Part shown: piece after piece, positions 42,495 to 44,863 of the stretch | Numbering within the stretch: position 1 is the first letter of the stretch | Layout: each line of letters starts with the position of its first letter | DNA from: Candidatus Methanomethylicota archaeon | GTDB lineage: Archaea > Thermoproteota > Methanomethylicia > Culexarchaeales > Culexarchaeaceae | Direction of reading: 5' to 3' | DNA: 44,863 bases | Assembly: GCA_020833005.1 (NCBI GenBank) | Contig: JAJHRD010000009.1 | Coordinates: 1 to 44,863 of the forward strand | The notes under the pieces: generated by a model | Seen by the model: the letters and a program-made list of their open reading frames with translations, nothing else | Database searches by the model: none | What the model was told of the DNA's origin: nothing | Translations under genes and position numbers: made by a program

Positions 42495-43076
42495 TTAAAT
42501 GAATTCGGAAAGTAAACGTTTATCTGAAATTTTTGGGAGCTTACTTGAAGCATTAACAACACCTGATGGGGAATAATCAACATATCCAAGGGAGATAAGC
42601 TTCTTTAAAACAGCTTCAGGATTTGATACCCCCATTTCAGATAAGTCTCTAAGAAACCTTATAACACCAACACTATGATACTTATTCAAATACTCCACAG
42701 ACCTCTTCAAATCAGCATCCTTCATCCAATCCAAATCCATCCTCGCAGCAGGTTTCTCCACAGAAGCCTCCATGGTAGCAGGCTTCCCGGAAACCTCAAC
42801 CTTTGTAGAGCTAACGCTCATGCTTGGTTTAGATGAAATAATCCTTGGAACTTGAAAACTGCAGAGTACATCTTCAACTTCCATAAACCCCTCCGGAGCT
42901 GAAATCTCACCACTCTTCAAAAGATCATTTAAAATGGCGGTTAAAGTGGCTAAACCTATACCTTCACCCTTAGCCCAAACCCTCAAATCATCAAATGAAA
43001 TCTCACCAACACCCCTAATATAACTACGAACTTTATCCAATAGCATCTTATAATATCCGCCAATAGACAAAAACAT
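42495..43076 (-). CDS. Possible tandem winged-helix protein, unknown function
   Basis: 193 residues. The N-terminal part (VRSYIRGVGEISFDDLRVWAKGEGIGLATLTAILNDLLKSGE) and the C-terminal part (SVGVIRFLRDLSEMGVSNPEAVLKKLISLGYVDYSPSG) both look like winged-helix folds, separated by a low-complexity Ser/Lys/Glu linker (about residues 75-120). Such layouts are seen in archaeal replication or chromatin proteins, but no name can be given. The ATG at 43076 is 20 nt downstream of a CTATAAATAG box, fitting leaderless transcription. Divergent from the small gene at 43137. Confidence 0.6.
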   Translation of the reverse strand: MFLSIGGYYKMLLDKVRSYIRGVGEISFDDLRVWAKGEGIGLATLTAILNDLLKSGEISAPEGFMEVEDVLCSFQVPRIISSKPSMSVSSTKVEVSGKPATMEASVEKPAARMDLDWMKDADLKRSVEYLNKYHSVGVIRFLRDLSEMGVSNPEAVLKKLISLGYVDYSPSGVVNASSKLPKISDKRLLSEFI

Positions 43077-43099
43077 CCCCCTAAACTCAAAGTAACTAT

Positions 43100-43118
43100 T
43101 TATAGTATTCGAATATAA
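43100..43118. promoter_or_regulatory. Divergent promoter region with TTCGAA centre
   Basis: Two TATA-like boxes (about 43096-43105 for the minus gene and 43111-43119 for the plus gene) face away from a TTCGAA palindrome. The 60-nt gap thus seems to serve both divergent genes, whose products may be co-regulated. Confidence 0.4.
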
Positions 43119-43136
43119 AGTTATATCTAGAGGGAA

Positions 43137-43541
43137 ATGCCAAGAAGACTTGGTGAAAAGGAGAGGAAAACTGGATACATGTACTTCAACATAGAAAACG
43201 TGAAAACAAACATGAGTTTAGATGAAATCCTAGAAATAATTTTCAGTAGAGGTGAAGAATACAGGAAGATAGCCAAAGAAATATTGGAAGGAATTAAGGA
43301 GATAGCAATAAAGGAGGATAGAAAGACCATGACTATAAATTCAGAGGAGATGTCGAAGATTATAAATGAGAAGTTGGGGTCTAGGAGGAAGAGCATGGCA
43401 TATAGGGTATTATCAGAATTCCTAATACCCATGGGATTAATATCATATAGACGTGAAGATGGAACATACACACTATCACAAGACTTCAAAAATGCACTCA
43501 TCAGAATAGGAACAGCATATGTAAGGTGGATGAAGAGGTAA
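43137..43541 (+). CDS. Small charged, helix-rich protein, unknown function
   Basis: 134 residues, rich in Glu, Lys and Arg, mainly helical. A central helix (LDEILEIIFSRGEEYRKIAKEILEGIKEI) is followed by a SSRRKSMAYRVLSEFLIPMGLISYRREDGTYTLS-like end that has the look of a winged-helix (helix-turn-strand). The GAGGG at 43131 is a good ribosome binding site. The last bases TAATG overlap the start of the kinase gene, so the two are translationally coupled. Confidence 0.65.
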   Translation: MPRRLGEKERKTGYMYFNIENVKTNMSLDEILEIIFSRGEEYRKIAKEILEGIKEIAIKEDRKTMTINSEEMSKIINEKLGSRRKSMAYRVLSEFLIPMGLISYRREDGTYTLSQDFKNALIRIGTAYVRWMKR

Positions 43542-44587
43542 TGGAATTCGGGAAGATAATAGATAAAATAATTGATAAGAGGGATAAATTCAATGTGGTA
43601 GCATTACACGACTACTTCATAGACCACTTCATATACGTGGAAACAGACATAAACAATCTAATAGGGGAAATAGTTGAAACAGCTACACGTGGTGGAGGGA
43701 ACATATTCAAGAATGTGCAGAGCATAATGAGAGGAGGATGCGCAGCAAACTTCTCAGCAGCCATAGCTAAACTAGGGGGGAAAGTGAAACTGATAACTTG
43801 TGCAAACAACGTTGGATTGGAGATACTTAAGAGGGATGCAATGGGGGTAGATTTAAGCCACGTAAAGATAGTTGAAGATCAAGCAATAACAGCAATAATA
43901 GAGAGTAGATATGTGGGGAGGCAAGTAAACATAATGATAAGCTATCCAGGCATACTATCCAAATTCAACCCTAAAATGCTCAATGAAAAGGATTGGGAAG
44001 CAATACTCAACAGCAATTTCACATGCATGTTCACATGGAACGTTAACAAATATGGAAATGAACTCATAGAGAGCGTTGCAAGAAAAGTGAAGGAGAATGG
44101 GAGGGGAAAAGTGTACATAGACTTGGGAGACCCAAGACATAGAATTGAAGATCTAAGGGAACTAATGGGGAGAATTATAAGTGGAGATTTGATAGATGCC
44201 ATAAGCCTAAATGAAAACGAACTAAACGTCATAGGGAAGATAATTCTCAATGATGAAAAGTATCATGAAAGCCCAGAGAAATTTATATCAGAGATTTCGA
44301 GGAAAGTTAACTTCAGATTAGACGTACACACACCGGAATACTCAGCAACCTCAAAGAATGGGGAAACCATCATTGCACCATGCTTCAAAGTAAACGTGAA
44401 AAGAACCACTGGAGCTGGAGATGCATGGAATGCTGGAAACATAATGGGGTGGGGAGCTGAATTGGAAGATTATGAGAGACTAATAATAGCCAATGCAGTG
44501 GCAGCAATATACATATCAAAGGAGAGACCTGAACATCCAAACATACATGAACTCAAAGAATTCATAGAAAAAGCAAAAATCCAATGA
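43541..44587 (+). CDS. PfkB-family carbohydrate kinase
   Basis: About 348 residues. The family's second signature TTGAGDAWNAG is close to the C-terminus, with the catalytic Asp near residue 294; near the N-terminus GGNIFKNVQSIMRGGCAANFSAAIAKLGGK is the first. It phosphorylates a sugar or nucleoside; substrate not readable. The ATG at 43541 overlaps the upstream TAA, so it is co-translated with the small charged protein. A GTG at 43526 is the longer option. Confidence 0.85.
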   Translation: MEFGKIIDKIIDKRDKFNVVALHDYFIDHFIYVETDINNLIGEIVETATRGGGNIFKNVQSIMRGGCAANFSAAIAKLGGKVKLITCANNVGLEILKRDAMGVDLSHVKIVEDQAITAIIESRYVGRQVNIMISYPGILSKFNPKMLNEKDWEAILNSNFTCMFTWNVNKYGNELIESVARKVKENGRGKVYIDLGDPRHRIEDLRELMGRIISGDLIDAISLNENELNVIGKIILNDEKYHESPEKFISEISRKVNFRLDVHTPEYSATSKNGETIIAPCFKVNVKRTTGAGDAWNAGNIMGWGAELEDYERLIIANAVAAIYISKERPEHPNIHELKEFIEKAKIQ

Positions 44588-44674
44588 ACATTATTTAATA
44601 TATCATAACCATATTTTAAAAAAATATTACATTAAACATAGAAAAATTTAAATTCATCATCAACATCATAAATA
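44588..44674. other. Short intergenic stretch with AT-rich palindrome and TATA box
   Basis: It contains an ATATTTTAAAAAAATAT near-palindrome that may end the upstream transcript, and a TTTAAATTC TATA-like box about 22 nt before the zinc-ribbon ATG. Confidence 0.35.
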
Positions 44675-44848
44675 ATGATAACATCAAAAGTGAAGGTGAA
44701 ATCCATGGTTAAATGTAAGAAATGTGGAACCGAAGTTAGCACACCAATAAAGACTTGGGTACTAGCACCAAAGGGGAGAAGACCCGTAACAATGGGACTA
44801 TACAAATGCCCAGCTTGCGGAGCATACTTCAGAGCTGGAGTAAAGTAG
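44675..44848 (+). CDS. Small zinc-ribbon protein (57 residues)
   Basis: 57 codons from an ATG at 44675 to TAG at 44846-44848. Two Cys pairs (CKKCGTE near 14-17 and CPACGAYF near 45-48) form a zinc ribbon around a basic strand-rich middle ([22 protein letters not shown]). A TATA-like box 22 nt upstream fits leaderless transcription. Such small archaeal zinc ribbons often bind nucleic acids; the family is not identified. ATG at 44705 is another possible start. Confidence 0.7.
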   Translation: MITSKVKVKSMVKCKKCGTEVSTPIKTWVLAPKGRRPVTMGLYKCPACGAYFRAGVK

Positions 44849-44863
44849 AAATAAACCAATAAA

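Noticed and set aside
1-44863. Searches by eye for tRNA, rRNA, CRISPR arrays and insertion sequences
   Set aside because: No tRNA cloverleaf, regularly spaced repeat array or transposase motif was found; the 23.1-kb element is the only mobile-like candidate.

Overview
The window looks like a chromosomal segment of a TACK-type (Thermoproteota-related) archaeon with moderate-to-low GC. The archaeal signs are: a phosphomevalonate dehydratase gene pair, a PaREP1/HEPN-like cassette, HerA and NurA-like proteins, a JAMM protein and a ubiquitin-like MoaD/ThiS protein, oligopeptide transporters, and many promoters with a TATA box about 20-25 nt before an ATG, GTG or TTG start, which suggests leaderless mRNAs. 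Lineage below this level cannot be fixed from the window. No rRNA, tRNA, CRISPR array or intact insertion sequence was seen.

Region 1 (1-3.2 kb): both subunits of an aconitase-X enzyme (probable phosphomevalonate dehydratase; the large subunit is cut by the window edge), a class V aminotransferase and a stand-alone pyruvate-kinase C-domain protein.

Region 2 (3.2-25.9 kb): a long run of amide- and peptide-processing genes. It holds two amidohydrolases (one apparently lacking all its metal ligands), two creatininase-family amidases, an M28 aminopeptidase, a D-aminoacylase-like enzyme, an AbgB-like M20 amidohydrolase, a metal-dependent amidohydrolase, a five-gene dipeptide/oligopeptide ABC transporter operon, a gamma-glutamyltransferase, a flavin reductase-like protein, a flavodoxin and an MFS transporter. 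Together they suggest import and breakdown of peptides and modified or acylated amino acids. A two-gene HEPN-like cassette is embedded in it. Features not obvious at first sight are a small membrane-protein reading frame at the end of the transporter operon, a 14-bp perfect inverted repeat upstream of that operon, and a nested inverted-repeat element overlapping a 54-codon ORF at 23.1 kb.

Region 3 (26-37.1 kb): a JAMM protein, a secreted and membrane-anchored metallophosphoesterase, a MetE-like protein, an orphan helical protein, an AmmeMemoRadiSam-type radical SAM enzyme next to a HerA-like ATPase, an acylphosphatase, a large NurA-like nuclease-fold protein followed directly by a SPASM radical SAM enzyme, and an Lrp-type RAM-domain protein.

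Region 4 (37.1-44.9 kb): a four-gene operon of membrane proteins of unknown function, a MoaD/ThiS-like protein, a cupin, a divergent FtsZ/tubulin-superfamily GTPase, two small possible winged-helix proteins, a PfkB-family kinase and a 57-residue zinc-ribbon protein.

The best candidates for undescribed biology are the four-gene membrane operon, the divergent FtsZ-like protein with its neighbours, the HerA/NurA-like/radical-SAM neighbourhood, and the active/inactive amidohydrolase pair. All function calls come from reading motifs by eye; no database search was run.
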